From assembly GCA_017849435.1 (NCBI GenBank), contig JAFIGY010000009.1, positions 310,001 to 374,000 on the forward strand: a DNA stretch of 64,000 nucleotides. The letters are read 5' to 3'. Positions 55,893-64,000 of the stretch are shown here, piece by piece. The position numbers and the translations under genes are program-made. This stretch comes from Chitinophaga niabensis. GTDB taxonomy: Bacteria; Bacteroidota; Bacteroidia; Chitinophagales; Chitinophagaceae. Positions within the stretch are counted from its first letter, which is position 1, and the number at the start of each line of letters is the position of its first letter. The notes under the pieces are model-generated. The model did no database searches. It was given only the letters and a program-made list of their open reading frames with translations, and was not told where the DNA came from.

Positions 55893-56864
55893 ATGAAGTA
55901 TCGGCGATACGGGATTTTTCCCGGTATGTGGCTGGCAGGATTTGCCGTCCTGCTTTCTTTTGCCTGCTCCAAAGAAAATGGAAAAGGGCCGGAGGCGGGA
56001 ACGCCGGGTAAGGATTCGGGATATGTGGTGGTATACACCGTTACCGGAATGACTGACAGCATCAATATCTCAACTCCCAATAATGTACTGGGGAAAATAA
56101 AACCGGGATTGGCGGACAAGGCCGGAACTCCTGCGTATGGCGCTTCATGGGCGCTTTCATTTAAATACCCCGTTGGCGATATCGTCATCAATGCTGCTTC
56201 TACGAATAATACAAACAGATCTGCACAGGCAACGGTAAAAAAGAATGATACGATCTATATCGCATTGAATTATGCTTATGTGGATGCGGAAAAGGACAAT
56301 TATTTTATTGAATACGATTTGGTGCGGACAGAGAATAATGTCAGATACCCGGCCACACACGAAAGAATAAAACTGGATCCTTTAAAAAGCAGGTGGCGCT
56401 TCTCACTCAATACACCTAATTATCCGAATACACAAAGCTGTTCAGCGCCAAACCCTGCGCTTTTCTACGACGGCATCAGGCTGATACCGGATATTATAAC
56501 GGTACCCTCCACCAGCAAAACTTTTATATGGAAACGCGGCAATATGCAGGCGTTGCCTGCCGTGGCCACTTACAGGAATGCTCAGGGCTTTTCCTACGAT
56601 CCGGTCATAGCTCTTGGGCATACCGGCGATTGCGATATCAACATCAATGATTTTGGCATGACCTGCCACACGGTTTATAATGGATCACTTTCATCGATAT
56701 GGATAACGAATGTAACAGTGGTTGAAAATCTTGGCCTGGAAAAAAGAGGGTATTATGAGGGCGGCTTCCAGGCACATTTATACAAGTTTACCCTGGGAGT
56801 TGCCAAACCGGTGGAAATAGATGTAACCGGCAGGTTTAAAGCGCCGATGGGCGGGCATGATTAA
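55893..56864 (+). CDS. Exported lipoprotein of unknown family
   Basis: A 323-residue lipoprotein with a signal peptide and lipobox VLLSFACSKE (Cys about residue 25). The remainder is beta-rich, with aromatic strands such as IFIWKRGNMQALPAVATYRN-like stretches (seen as TFIWKRGNMQALPAVATYR), and has no fold I recognise. The start MKYRRYGIF (55893) is taken over an ATG 24 bp upstream because it opens the signal peptide properly. It is the first of four adjacent genes encoding exported proteins. Confidence 0.7.
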   Translation: MKYRRYGIFPGMWLAGFAVLLSFACSKENGKGPEAGTPGKDSGYVVVYTVTGMTDSINISTPNNVLGKIKPGLADKAGTPAYGASWALSFKYPVGDIVINAASTNNTNRSAQATVKKNDTIYIALNYAYVDAEKDNYFIEYDLVRTENNVRYPATHERIKLDPLKSRWRFSLNTPNYPNTQSCSAPNPALFYDGIRLIPDIITVPSTSKTFIWKRGNMQALPAVATYRNAQGFSYDPVIALGHTGDCDININDFGMTCHTVYNGSLSSIWITNVTVVENLGLEKRGYYEGGFQAHLYKFTLGVAKPVEIDVTGRFKAPMGGHD

Positions 56865-56883
56865 CGTAAAAAATATTCGTTTT

Positions 56884-57531
56884 ATGAAGCTGGATTCTTT
56901 TTTTAAAGTGTTGTCAGCGGCCATGTTGCTTGTTGCCTGTGCAAAGCCGAAGGACGATAACGCCAGTGTAAATACAGGGAATTATACGATCTGGGCAAAA
57001 AGCGACCTGGGCTTCGGAAAGATCAGCGTTTACATTGATAATGCCTTTTCGGGTACGATCAGTCACTATCACGCACAGGGTATTACCTGCGGAAGCGGCG
57101 ATGTCAACATTAAGAAAAGCGAAGGCACATATGCATTCAGCGCGAAAGGTGAAACCGGCGGGAACTGGAATGGAACGATCTCCTTTGAAAATGGGCAATG
57201 CAAAACGCTGGAGCTGACGGGAACCAATCCCGGAACATCCGGCTGCAATTATAATATGACCGGCACCTGGGTGCGGCAGAATGACGGAGGATGTACGAAT
57301 TGCAGTGGTATGCAGATCGTTTTCTCCGGCGGGCAGGGCGTGATCCAGAATGTTTCATCGAATAATTCGCAGAAGTTTTATACCGGTCAGGTGAAGTGGA
57401 AGAATTTTAACCCGTCCAACTGCACGATGGATGACCTGTTCATGCCCAACCCGGCCTATAACAATGTACAAATCAGCTTTACCAACAGTACAACATTGAA
57501 TATCGGATCCATCGTGTATAAGAAACAATAA
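56884..57531 (+). CDS. Small exported lipoprotein of unknown family
   Basis: A 215-residue lipoprotein, lipobox MLLVACAKP. The body is rich in Gly, Asn, Thr and Cys (for example the MTGTWVRQNDGGCTNCSGMQ segment, about residues 125-144) and looks beta-structured. The several cysteines may form disulfides. It starts 20 bp after the stop of the previous gene, and an in-frame ATG at 56857 would overlap that gene. No function is assigned. Confidence 0.68.
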   Translation: MKLDSFFKVLSAAMLLVACAKPKDDNASVNTGNYTIWAKSDLGFGKISVYIDNAFSGTISHYHAQGITCGSGDVNIKKSEGTYAFSAKGETGGNWNGTISFENGQCKTLELTGTNPGTSGCNYNMTGTWVRQNDGGCTNCSGMQIVFSGGQGVIQNVSSNNSQKFYTGQVKWKNFNPSNCTMDDLFMPNPAYNNVQISFTNSTTLNIGSIVYKKQ

Positions 57532-57538
57532 TAACGGT

Positions 57539-59464
57539 ATGTATCAGACAATTCTAAACAGGATGATCAGGACGGTTTTATTTTTTGTTATCCTCCTGCC
57601 AGCGGGCAGAGCGTCCTGCCAGCATATTATCCATCGATATTACGATGAAAAGGAAGGGCCGAAAAATTGGTCGCAATGGATACCCGTTCTCGACAGAAAC
57701 GAGAACAAGGTGCAGGTGAGCATTACCTTCGCCAGTCTCAGCCCGATCGGCTACGTTGATGATAAAAAAAAGATCCCGACATTCTTTTATAAGATTAGGA
57801 ACAAATACAGCGAACCTGTTTCCGGTCGCATACTCTTTCGCTGCAGGAATACGGATGGGGATGAAATTGAAACGAACTGTATTATTTATAAGCTGGAACC
57901 CAACCAGGAGTACCTGAACGAACTTCAATCTTTACGAAATGTAGTCAGTGCCGGTGATTTCAGATTTGTTGAATTTGCCTCCGGGAATAAAAATTCCCCT
58001 CTTCTATCCTATACTGCGAGCGATTCCACCATTTTCAAGATCTACATGGCGGCAAAGCAATCGTCCATTGCAACAATGGCTGCATCTGCAAATGCATCGG
58101 GTACGGACAATACGGTGAAATATACCGGAAAGAATGAAGTGGTCATCCGTTCGGTGTTATCTAAAGTGAAAGGCTGGAAAACCAATTCCGGTATGGATGT
58201 AAAGGATGGGGTGCCTCCACAGGTGCCCATCACTTATGCCTGTCAGCGGGATCAATATGCTTACAGCGCTTTATTGTATGCCTGGGCGGCGGAAAGTTAC
58301 TATCGCCTGGGTAAGGCCACCGAAGCCGGCAGTGCCGCGGACAAAGTGGGAGAGATGTACAACATTATCCTTGAATTATGTAAAGGCAGTATCGCGTTTG
58401 ATGCCGGGAAATGCCAGACTATGGATCTCATTCCTTGTTCTTCAGGGGTAACGACAGCAGCAGTTACAGGTAGTTTATCATCACCCCCGTCTTCAGTGGA
58501 ACGAAAAGAGGATTTCTCGAAAGAGAAGGAACTTTTCTCAGGATTGATACCGGTATTATCATCTCTCAGCACGGACAACTATGCGCAGCAGGCTACTTCC
58601 ATTTCCGGCTTCATGGATAAGCTTTCAAGCTATTCAGACAATAACGCGGCTGTTGGCCCGATCGTCAATATCTGCATGAAACTGGCAGCATTAAGTGCGA
58701 AAGTGCAGGCAGAGGAAATAGCCGGAACGAATAACGGATTCCTGAGTGCTTTGTCGGCGGGAGGCGGGAGCAGCACGCCCGGCGCAAGACCGGCATTCAG
58801 TCTCGGTTATGGCCAGCAAAGCATTTATCAGCAGGACCTGGCAGTGAGAAATAGTATCAACGCATTTGCCGAACAGATGAACAGCTGGATCAATCCGGAT
58901 GGGCCTACCAATAGCCAGCTGCGGAGAAAAACGAAGCTTGGAGAAGTGATCTATAATAGGAGTACGGACTATCGCGCGAAGTATGGATATACCGTGCAGG
59001 AATTCACAGACGCGATTAAGAATTTTGAATATCAGAAGCTGGACAAGATACTGGCGACCGGCTTCCCGGCAGATACAAAAGTGATACATGATAACCCTTC
59101 TACAGAAGTGCAATCAGGAGACTATTATGGATCGGATTACTATCTGAATGGTCTTCATTATGCATGTATTTACGGGAATGAATATGCTATCAAAAAGTTC
59201 CTGGAAAAAGGGTTAGATATCAATGGAGAAGCAAGGGGTTTCAAGGGATTCAACTGGTATACACAGGCATTAACGTGGTGCCGGCCCATAGATATTGCCA
59301 TCCTGTTTCATCAGAGAAAGATCGTGGAACTGTTGTTGGCAGGGCACGCCGAAACGAGCCATAGAGGGATGGCATATTATGGCAACTATGGATCGGCATA
59401 CAGCCTGGCAAAACAGCTTGGTTTTTTTGATCTGGCAAAGATGCTGGAATCCTATCCAAGATGA
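57539..59464 (+). CDS. Large exported protein with C-terminal ankyrin-like repeats
   Basis: A 641-residue protein. A signal peptide (about residues 9-27, RTVLFFVILLPAGRASC) opens the frame. Residues about 45-150 are beta-rich. A long low-complexity, Ala/Ser/Gly-rich helical middle (about 170-440) follows. The last 110 residues read as ankyrin-like repeats: NGLHYACIYGNEYAIKKFLEKGLDINGEARGF and RPIDIAILFHQRKIVELLLAGHAE. Ankyrin repeats outside the cytoplasm are unusual in Bacteroidota and suggest protein-protein binding. It starts 7 bp after the previous gene, so the genes are co-transcribed. Not recognised beyond this. Confidence 0.7.
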   Translation: MYQTILNRMIRTVLFFVILLPAGRASCQHIIHRYYDEKEGPKNWSQWIPVLDRNENKVQVSITFASLSPIGYVDDKKKIPTFFYKIRNKYSEPVSGRILFRCRNTDGDEIETNCIIYKLEPNQEYLNELQSLRNVVSAGDFRFVEFASGNKNSPLLSYTASDSTIFKIYMAAKQSSIATMAASANASGTDNTVKYTGKNEVVIRSVLSKVKGWKTNSGMDVKDGVPPQVPITYACQRDQYAYSALLYAWAAESYYRLGKATEAGSAADKVGEMYNIILELCKGSIAFDAGKCQTMDLIPCSSGVTTAAVTGSLSSPPSSVERKEDFSKEKELFSGLIPVLSSLSTDNYAQQATSISGFMDKLSSYSDNNAAVGPIVNICMKLAALSAKVQAEEIAGTNNGFLSALSAGGGSSTPGARPAFSLGYGQQSIYQQDLAVRNSINAFAEQMNSWINPDGPTNSQLRRKTKLGEVIYNRSTDYRAKYGYTVQEFTDAIKNFEYQKLDKILATGFPADTKVIHDNPSTEVQSGDYYGSDYYLNGLHYACIYGNEYAIKKFLEKGLDINGEARGFKGFNWYTQALTWCRPIDIAILFHQRKIVELLLAGHAETSHRGMAYYGNYGSAYSLAKQLGFFDLAKMLESYPR

Positions 59465-59482
59465 TCAACTTAAATCAGTAAC

Positions 59483-59770
59483 ATGCGCACATACCTGGTC
59501 AGAACATTCATGGCATGTTTGGCACTGGCCGTCACGGTGATCATGTGTAATGTTTATATGCTAACAGGCCGTAATGGGCAGTTAATTGCAGAGTACAGCA
59601 CGTATGTAAGTCCATCCGGAACAACCGACAGTTATTCATGGCTTTCGGTTGAAAAAATAGAAAATGGCAAAGCTACAGGTTCTTTCCATCTGGCGTTTTC
59701 CTGTGAACCCAATAACAGGATGATCAATGTGACAGATGGGATATTCAACAAGGCGCCCATCACACAGTAA
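59483..59770 (+). CDS. Small membrane-anchored or exported protein
   Basis: A 95-residue protein with one N-terminal hydrophobic segment (about residues 8-28, TFMACLALAVTVIMCNVYMLT) and a short beta-rich exported part. No family is recognised. It is the fourth gene of the run, 18 bp after the ankyrin-like gene, and the last before the promoter of the next operon. Confidence 0.55.
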   Translation: MRTYLVRTFMACLALAVTVIMCNVYMLTGRNGQLIAEYSTYVSPSGTTDSYSWLSVEKIENGKATGSFHLAFSCEPNNRMINVTDGIFNKAPITQ

Positions 59771-59820
59771 GTTTTTATTCCCTTCATAATAGTTGTCGGA
59801 AACATTATTAGTCTATCAAA

Positions 59821-59852
59821 TTTGTAGACAATAATAAAATTTACTAGCTTTG
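59821..59852 (+). promoter_or_regulatory. Bacteroidota-type promoter of the ECF sigma operon
   Basis: TTTG at 59821-59824 and TAGCTTTG at 59845-59852, with 20 bp between them, match both consensus boxes. A GTCTA / TAGAC inverted repeat (59811-59815 and 59825-59829) overlaps the -33 box and could be a regulator site. Confidence 0.78.
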
Positions 59853-59946
59853 TTATGCTAAATGATTATTTTTAGCTACAGACATGACCACTTTATTGAT
59901 CATCTGATGTTTCACCCCGCTTTTACCAACCATTATCAGTATTCGC

Positions 59947-60573
59947 ATGACGGAGGGAATAGATACAGGAACATACTGGCAACAACTGAAAGAGGGCAAC
60001 GCCGACGCCCTGTCTGCCTTGTACCGCTTGCATTACGTGGGTCTCATGAATTTTGGTGTAAAACTCGTTGGGGATAAAGACCTCGTGAATGATGCCATCA
60101 CGGCGGTATTGCTGGAGTTATGGGATAAAAGGCTTCAGCTTCCGGTTGTATATAATGTGCGGGCGTACCTGATTACCTGCCTGCATCATCGCCTGCTGCT
60201 GGAGATCAGGCAGGAGAAGAAACGCAACGATACGCATCTTGCCGCCCACAAATGGTTGAACGGTAATGAAGACCCTCGCGAAGTATACCTGATCCGCCGC
60301 GAAACGGAACATCAGTTTGGAAGGCAGTTTGCGACGGCTTTCGAAAAACTTAGTGAGCGCCAGCAGCAGCTGTTACGCATGAAATTCGAGGAGAACTATG
60401 ATTATGACAGGATAGCGGCGGCCTGCGGGATCACTAAAAGAACCGCTTACAACATCATTTACGATGCAATCCGCCAGCTGAAAGAAGAGCTGAAAGGCAA
60501 TGCCGCCGTGCCGGCCACGGGGTCGCTGGCCCTGCTGGGAATGGTGCTGGCGCTCTGGATGGCGGAATTTTAA
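59947..60573 (+). CDS. ECF-type RNA polymerase sigma factor
   Basis: A 208-residue sigma-70 family protein. Region 2 includes ALYRLHYVGLMNFGVKLVGDKDLVNDAITAVLLELWDK (about residues 24-61). Region 4 includes LSERQQQLLRMKFEENYDYDRIAAACGITKRTAYNIIYDAIRQLK (about 135-179). A short hydrophobic C-terminal segment (SLALLGMVLALWMAEF) is odd for a sigma factor and might tether it to the membrane. The FecR gene follows after 62 bp. Confidence 0.9.
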   Translation: MTEGIDTGTYWQQLKEGNADALSALYRLHYVGLMNFGVKLVGDKDLVNDAITAVLLELWDKRLQLPVVYNVRAYLITCLHHRLLLEIRQEKKRNDTHLAAHKWLNGNEDPREVYLIRRETEHQFGRQFATAFEKLSERQQQLLRMKFEENYDYDRIAAACGITKRTAYNIIYDAIRQLKEELKGNAAVPATGSLALLGMVLALWMAEF

Positions 60574-60635
60574 AAAAAAATCTCATTTCGATAGTAAATC
60601 CTTCCGGTAACGGACTCTATAGATAAAACGAGAGA

Positions 60636-61730
60636 ATGAATTACCTCCGTTACCAGGCAGAAGATTTCATCATGGACGAATCCTTCCGGCAATATTGCTC
60701 CGGCACTGATCCGGTGGCAGTATCTTTCTGGGAGCAATGGCTGGCGGAGCATCCTGAGCGGAAAGAGTGGGTGCAGGCCGCAAAGGAACTATATCTGCAA
60801 CTGAATGGCGGTAATGATGCTGCGCAGTTTTCAATGCACCTGGCCCGGTTCAACAAAGTGCTGGAGGAAAGGGGGATTCACACGCAGGTTCCCGCCCGGC
60901 CCCGCCGGATACACCGTGCGGTGAACGTAAAATGGTGGTCTGTTGCGGCGGCGGCACTTCTGGCGGGGATAGCTGTCATCTATTTTTACCGTTCTGCAAA
61001 AAAGACCGTAATTCCTGATATACTTGAAAAAGGGCTGGTCTATTCCAGCGATGCCGGCGAACGGAAATCCTTCCGCCTCCCTGACGGCTCCCGCGTGCAG
61101 CTCAATGCCGGAAGCACGCTTACCCTGGAAAAGAAATTCAATAAAACCGCACGGCATCTCGCGCTGCAAGGGGAAGCTTATTTCGATGTAACTCCCGATG
61201 CGTCAAAGCCCTTTGTACTCCAAACAGCTTCTATGGAGATCAGGGTACTGGGGACTGCATTTAATGTGAGAGCATATCCGGAGGATAAGATCAGCGAAAC
61301 TTCCCTGATACGGGGACTGATAGAGGTGTCTGTAAAAGGCTCCTCACCCCATAAAGTCCTCCTGCACCCCTCCGAGAAACTGACCATTAACTCCCTTCCT
61401 CATACACCCGAACACAAAACTACTGCAACGCCGGTTCAATACCGTGTTGCTCCGCTGGTACCGCGTATGGTGGCAGACAGCTCACTGACCGAGACAGCCT
61501 GGATCAGCGACAAGCTCAGCTTTTCCGATGAAACGCTGGAAGAGATCGCCAGAAAACTCGAGCGATGGTATAAAGTGAAAATCAGCATTGAGCCGGGAAA
61601 TATCGCTCAATACAGGTTCACCGGTACTTTCAGCAGAGAGAATGTGGACAGAGTGCTGGAGATCATGCAGGTATCAAGGGCATTTAATTTTAAATATGTC
61701 AGCGATCATCACATCCTGATCAGTAAATAA
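60636..61730 (+). CDS. FecR family anti-sigma factor
   Basis: A 364-residue inner-membrane anti-sigma factor. The cytoplasmic N-terminus has FWEQWLAEHPERKEWVQAAKELYLQL (about residues 30-55), then one membrane helix (about 98-117, WWSVAAAALLAGIAVIYFY). The periplasmic FecR domain (RKSFRLPDGSRVQLNAGSTLTLEKKF) and a C-terminal DUF4974/STN-like end (FSDETLEEIARKLERWYKVKISIEP) follow. It is the partner of the sigma factor upstream and of the SusC-type receptor downstream. Confidence 0.93.
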   Translation: MNYLRYQAEDFIMDESFRQYCSGTDPVAVSFWEQWLAEHPERKEWVQAAKELYLQLNGGNDAAQFSMHLARFNKVLEERGIHTQVPARPRRIHRAVNVKWWSVAAAALLAGIAVIYFYRSAKKTVIPDILEKGLVYSSDAGERKSFRLPDGSRVQLNAGSTLTLEKKFNKTARHLALQGEAYFDVTPDASKPFVLQTASMEIRVLGTAFNVRAYPEDKISETSLIRGLIEVSVKGSSPHKVLLHPSEKLTINSLPHTPEHKTTATPVQYRVAPLVPRMVADSSLTETAWISDKLSFSDETLEEIARKLERWYKVKISIEPGNIAQYRFTGTFSRENVDRVLEIMQVSRAFNFKYVSDHHILISK

Positions 61731-61739
61731 GAACAAAGA

Positions 61740-61759
61740 GGGAATGTTGACGCATTCCC
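61740..61759 (+). other. Weak hairpin between FecR and SusC genes
   Basis: GGGAATG / CATTCCC stem (7 bp, 6-nt loop) directly after the FecR gene, without a good T run. It could partly attenuate transcription into the receptor gene. Confidence 0.35.
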
Positions 61760-61839
61760 CCTTGATTTAAAGTTGGAAACAGGTCTGTTTGGACGCGGAT
61801 CCTGTTTCATTTTTAAAAACTATAAACCTGTACGAAAGT

Positions 61840-64000
61840 ATGCAAAAAAACCAACTTCTATGTCGGGGGAAGGGATTCCCGTGGAGGCCGACCAATGTGT
61901 TTTTGATCATGAGACTTACAGCTTACTTCACACTCTTTACTTGCCTGCATGTTGCAGCCAACGGGTATTCACAGGATGCCCGCGTGAGTCTGAAACTCAA
62001 TGGCGCATCGGTTCAGTCCCTTTTCAGGGCTATTGAGAAAAGAACATCCTATCGCTTCGTATACAGCAATGATATTATTCCTGAAGGCCTTAATGTGAGC
62101 ATTGACGTGCAGAATACGGCGGTGTCTGAAGTGCTGGGTCATACGCTGGACCGCTTTAACCTTGATTTCCGGATGATGGACAAGGAGGTGATCGTGGTGG
62201 CGGATCGGGCAACTATTCGTACCATCGCCGCTATCCGCGGAAAAGTGGCAGATGCGAACGGGGCGCCGCTGGAAGGGGTGAGCATTACAATCAAAGGCGC
62301 CAGTGGCGGCGCTTTTTCAGATGCAGAAGGTAATTTTTCTATCAATATACCGGGCAAGACCGCTACGCTGGTGTTCAGTTATATTGGACTGGAAACACAG
62401 TTGGTACCGGTGCGGGCGGAACAGAAAGATCCCCTGCAGGTTATCATGAAAGGGGCGCGGCAGTTAAGCACGGTAACAGTAGTGAACACCGGTTACCAGG
62501 TGCTGAACAAAGAACGGGCCACCGGAGCATTCGGATATGTTAGCAGGGAACAGCTGGATAAACCCACTTCCAATATCGCCACCCGCATCATCGGAACCAA
62601 TGCCGGTGTACAAGCGAAACTGGACGTAGACGGGAATCCTACTTTCGAGATACGCGGGCAGACCAGCCTGAATACTGTCGGCTCCGCCGCCGCACCACTG
62701 GTGATCGTAGACGGTTTCCCCATCCAGGGAGATTTCAGTTCCATCAACCCGAATGATGTGGAAAGCATCACCATCCTGAAAGACGCGGCTGCAGCTTCCA
62801 TTTGGGGAGCACGCTCGGGCAACGGAGTGATTGTGGTGGTAACAAAGAACGCCCGGCGCGGTACGCCGCTGCGCGTGGAATTTTCCGCCTTCACAAAGAT
62901 CGGCAGCAAGTTTGATCTGGATTACGTGAATCCCCTTGCTACATCGGCTGAAACAGTGGACTACGAGAAAAGGGCGTTCAACAAATGGAGCGCGCAGACC
63001 AACTCCGGCTCCCTTACCGGGAACGTGGGCAAATCCTGGTCTCTGGCAACGATGGCGATGAGCGAACAATATCTTGGTTTTATTACCGCCGCGCAAAGGG
63101 ATGCTATCCTGGAGAAACTGAAAACACAAAGCAACAAACAGCAGATCAAAGACCTGCTGCTGGCTAACCCTGCTACGCAACAATACAATCTGAACATCTC
63201 CGGTTCTTCCGGCCGCATGAGTAATATACTTTCTCTGCTGTACGAAAGCAACCAAAGCAATTTCAAGGAAAGCCATGATAAAAAATACATGGCCAACCTG
63301 AAATCCATTGCCAATATCTTCCCCTGGCTGGATCTGCATTTTTCAAGCATGGTACAGTACAGGGATGTATGGAATAACGGCGTAAGTCTGCAGGACATCC
63401 AGAGCCTCTCGCCCTACGAACTCCTCAAGAACCCCGACGGGTCTCTGACCAACATCTATCAGTATTATACCCCCATCCTCGACAGGCTGGTGCCCACGCA
63501 GCTGTTCCCGTACAAGGACTGGACGTACAATCCTTTGCAGGAGATCGCGAACCGGGAGATCAGGACGAATTACCTGAACACCCGCCTGCAGGCAGGGCTT
63601 ACTTTCAAACTGATGAAAGGTCTCGCTTTCGACAGCAAGGTGCAATACGAGCTGTTCAATACATCTGATAAACAGTTCAATAACGAGAATACTTTTTACG
63701 TCAGGAATATCATCAATACATCCACCTCCTGGAACCAGGCTACGAACGTGATGACGCCTAATCTTCCCAAAGGCGGCATACTGGCACAGTCCCGTTCCAA
63801 AACACAGTCCTGGAACTTTCGTAACCAGTTGAGTTTTTCCCGCCGTTTTGGAAAGGATCATGAAGTGAACGCTACCGCAGGTATGGAAGCGAACAACCGG
63901 GTGTTGGAAGGCTTCGCTAACCCGAATACTTACGGATATAATGATCAGACACTTTCTGTAGGGCTCTTCCCCAACGGTCCCGGTGGTACGTTCAAAACCA
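61840..64000 (+). CDS. SusC/RagA TonB-dependent receptor with STN domain (partial, C-terminus beyond window)
   Basis: The first 720 residues of an outer-membrane receptor. A long signal region starts at MQKNQLLCRGKGFPW, with the hydrophobic core at FLIMRLTAYFTLFTCLHVA (the ATG at 61909 is a second option). Then come an STN domain (about residues 48-100), a carboxypeptidase-D-like domain (about 125-205), VTVVNTGYQVLNKERATGAFGYV near the TonB-box/plug start, the plug signature VIVDGFPIQGDFSSINPNDVESITILKDAAAASIWGARSGNGVIVVVTK (about 285-335), and the start of the barrel. The barrel continues past the window edge. Its substrate is unknown. Confidence 0.92.
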   Translation, partial: MQKNQLLCRGKGFPWRPTNVFLIMRLTAYFTLFTCLHVAANGYSQDARVSLKLNGASVQSLFRAIEKRTSYRFVYSNDIIPEGLNVSIDVQNTAVSEVLGHTLDRFNLDFRMMDKEVIVVADRATIRTIAAIRGKVADANGAPLEGVSITIKGASGGAFSDAEGNFSINIPGKTATLVFSYIGLETQLVPVRAEQKDPLQVIMKGARQLSTVTVVNTGYQVLNKERATGAFGYVSREQLDKPTSNIATRIIGTNAGVQAKLDVDGNPTFEIRGQTSLNTVGSAAAPLVIVDGFPIQGDFSSINPNDVESITILKDAAAASIWGARSGNGVIVVVTKNARRGTPLRVEFSAFTKIGSKFDLDYVNPLATSAETVDYEKRAFNKWSAQTNSGSLTGNVGKSWSLATMAMSEQYLGFITAAQRDAILEKLKTQSNKQQIKDLLLANPATQQYNLNISGSSGRMSNILSLLYESNQSNFKESHDKKYMANLKSIANIFPWLDLHFSSMVQYRDVWNNGVSLQDIQSLSPYELLKNPDGSLTNIYQYYTPILDRLVPTQLFPYKDWTYNPLQEIANREIRTNYLNTRLQAGLTFKLMKGLAFDSKVQYELFNTSDKQFNNENTFYVRNIINTSTSWNQATNVMTPNLPKGGILAQSRSKTQSWNFRNQLSFSRRFGKDHEVNATAGMEANNRVLEGFANPNTYGYNDQTLSVGLFPNGPGGTFKT

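Overview
The window is a chromosomal segment from a Bacteroidota bacterium, most likely a Chitinophagaceae (Chitinophaga-like) member. Evidence: SusC/SusD pairs run by ECF sigma factors and FecR anti-sigma factors, a DUF3127 protein beside dnaA, DUF4843/PKD-like lipoproteins, TMEM220, hardly any Shine-Dalgarno sequences, and promoters of the Bacteroidota type (TTTG ~19-20 bp TAnnTTTG) ahead of several genes. Both ends cut genes: dnaA on the left (C-terminus missing) and a SusC-type receptor on the right (C-terminus missing). No rRNA, tRNA, CRISPR array, phage or transposase gene was seen.

Layout. 1-9.6 kb: housekeeping genes (dnaA, an SSB-tailed DUF3127 protein, an FAD dehydrogenase, a NatAB-like ABC exporter, a nitronate monooxygenase-like enzyme, a sugar nucleotidyltransferase, glyA). 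9.6-16.4 kb: a Fic protein behind a secreted beta-helix/PDZ protein, then a self-regulated YtrA-type GntR/ABC operon with a clear promoter and operator. 16.4-22.5 kb, minus strand: secA, a 0.5-kb element bounded by perfect 33-bp inverted repeats and carrying a broken four-helix-bundle (S23) gene, deoC, a SPOR-like protein and an M20 amidohydrolase. 22.9-32.9 kb, minus strand: an ECF sigma/FecR/SusC/SusD/DUF4843/PKD-like/TlpA nutrient-uptake locus. 33.1-42.1 kb, plus strand: a sugar-oxidation cluster (MFS permease, Gfo/Idh/MocA dehydrogenase, IolE-like isomerase, cytochrome c, DUF1080, ThuA, and an 1135-residue ThuA/sorbosone dehydrogenase/PKD/cytochrome c fusion).

43.1-49.9 kb holds a complete six-gene ebo operon (eboA-F), known from cyanobacteria, Pseudomonas and eustigmatophyte algae and tied there to secondary-metabolite transport or production. 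A hairpin-rich stretch ending in an intrinsic terminator lies just ahead of it and could be a small RNA or a regulatory leader. 50-55.7 kb has a two-domain DUF1080 protein with a LacI-type operator upstream, a solitary atpG, scpB with a hyperacidic tail, an alpha/beta hydrolase and a PAS-LuxR regulator. 55.9-59.8 kb is a run of four unrecognised exported proteins, one with C-terminal ankyrin-like repeats. 59.8-64 kb begins a second ECF sigma/FecR/SusC system with its own good promoter.

The strongest candidates for undescribed biology are the inverted-repeat S23 element, the structured RNA ahead of ebo, the large multi-domain dehydrogenase next to its ThuA paralogue, and the orphan secreted cluster at 55.9-59.8 kb.
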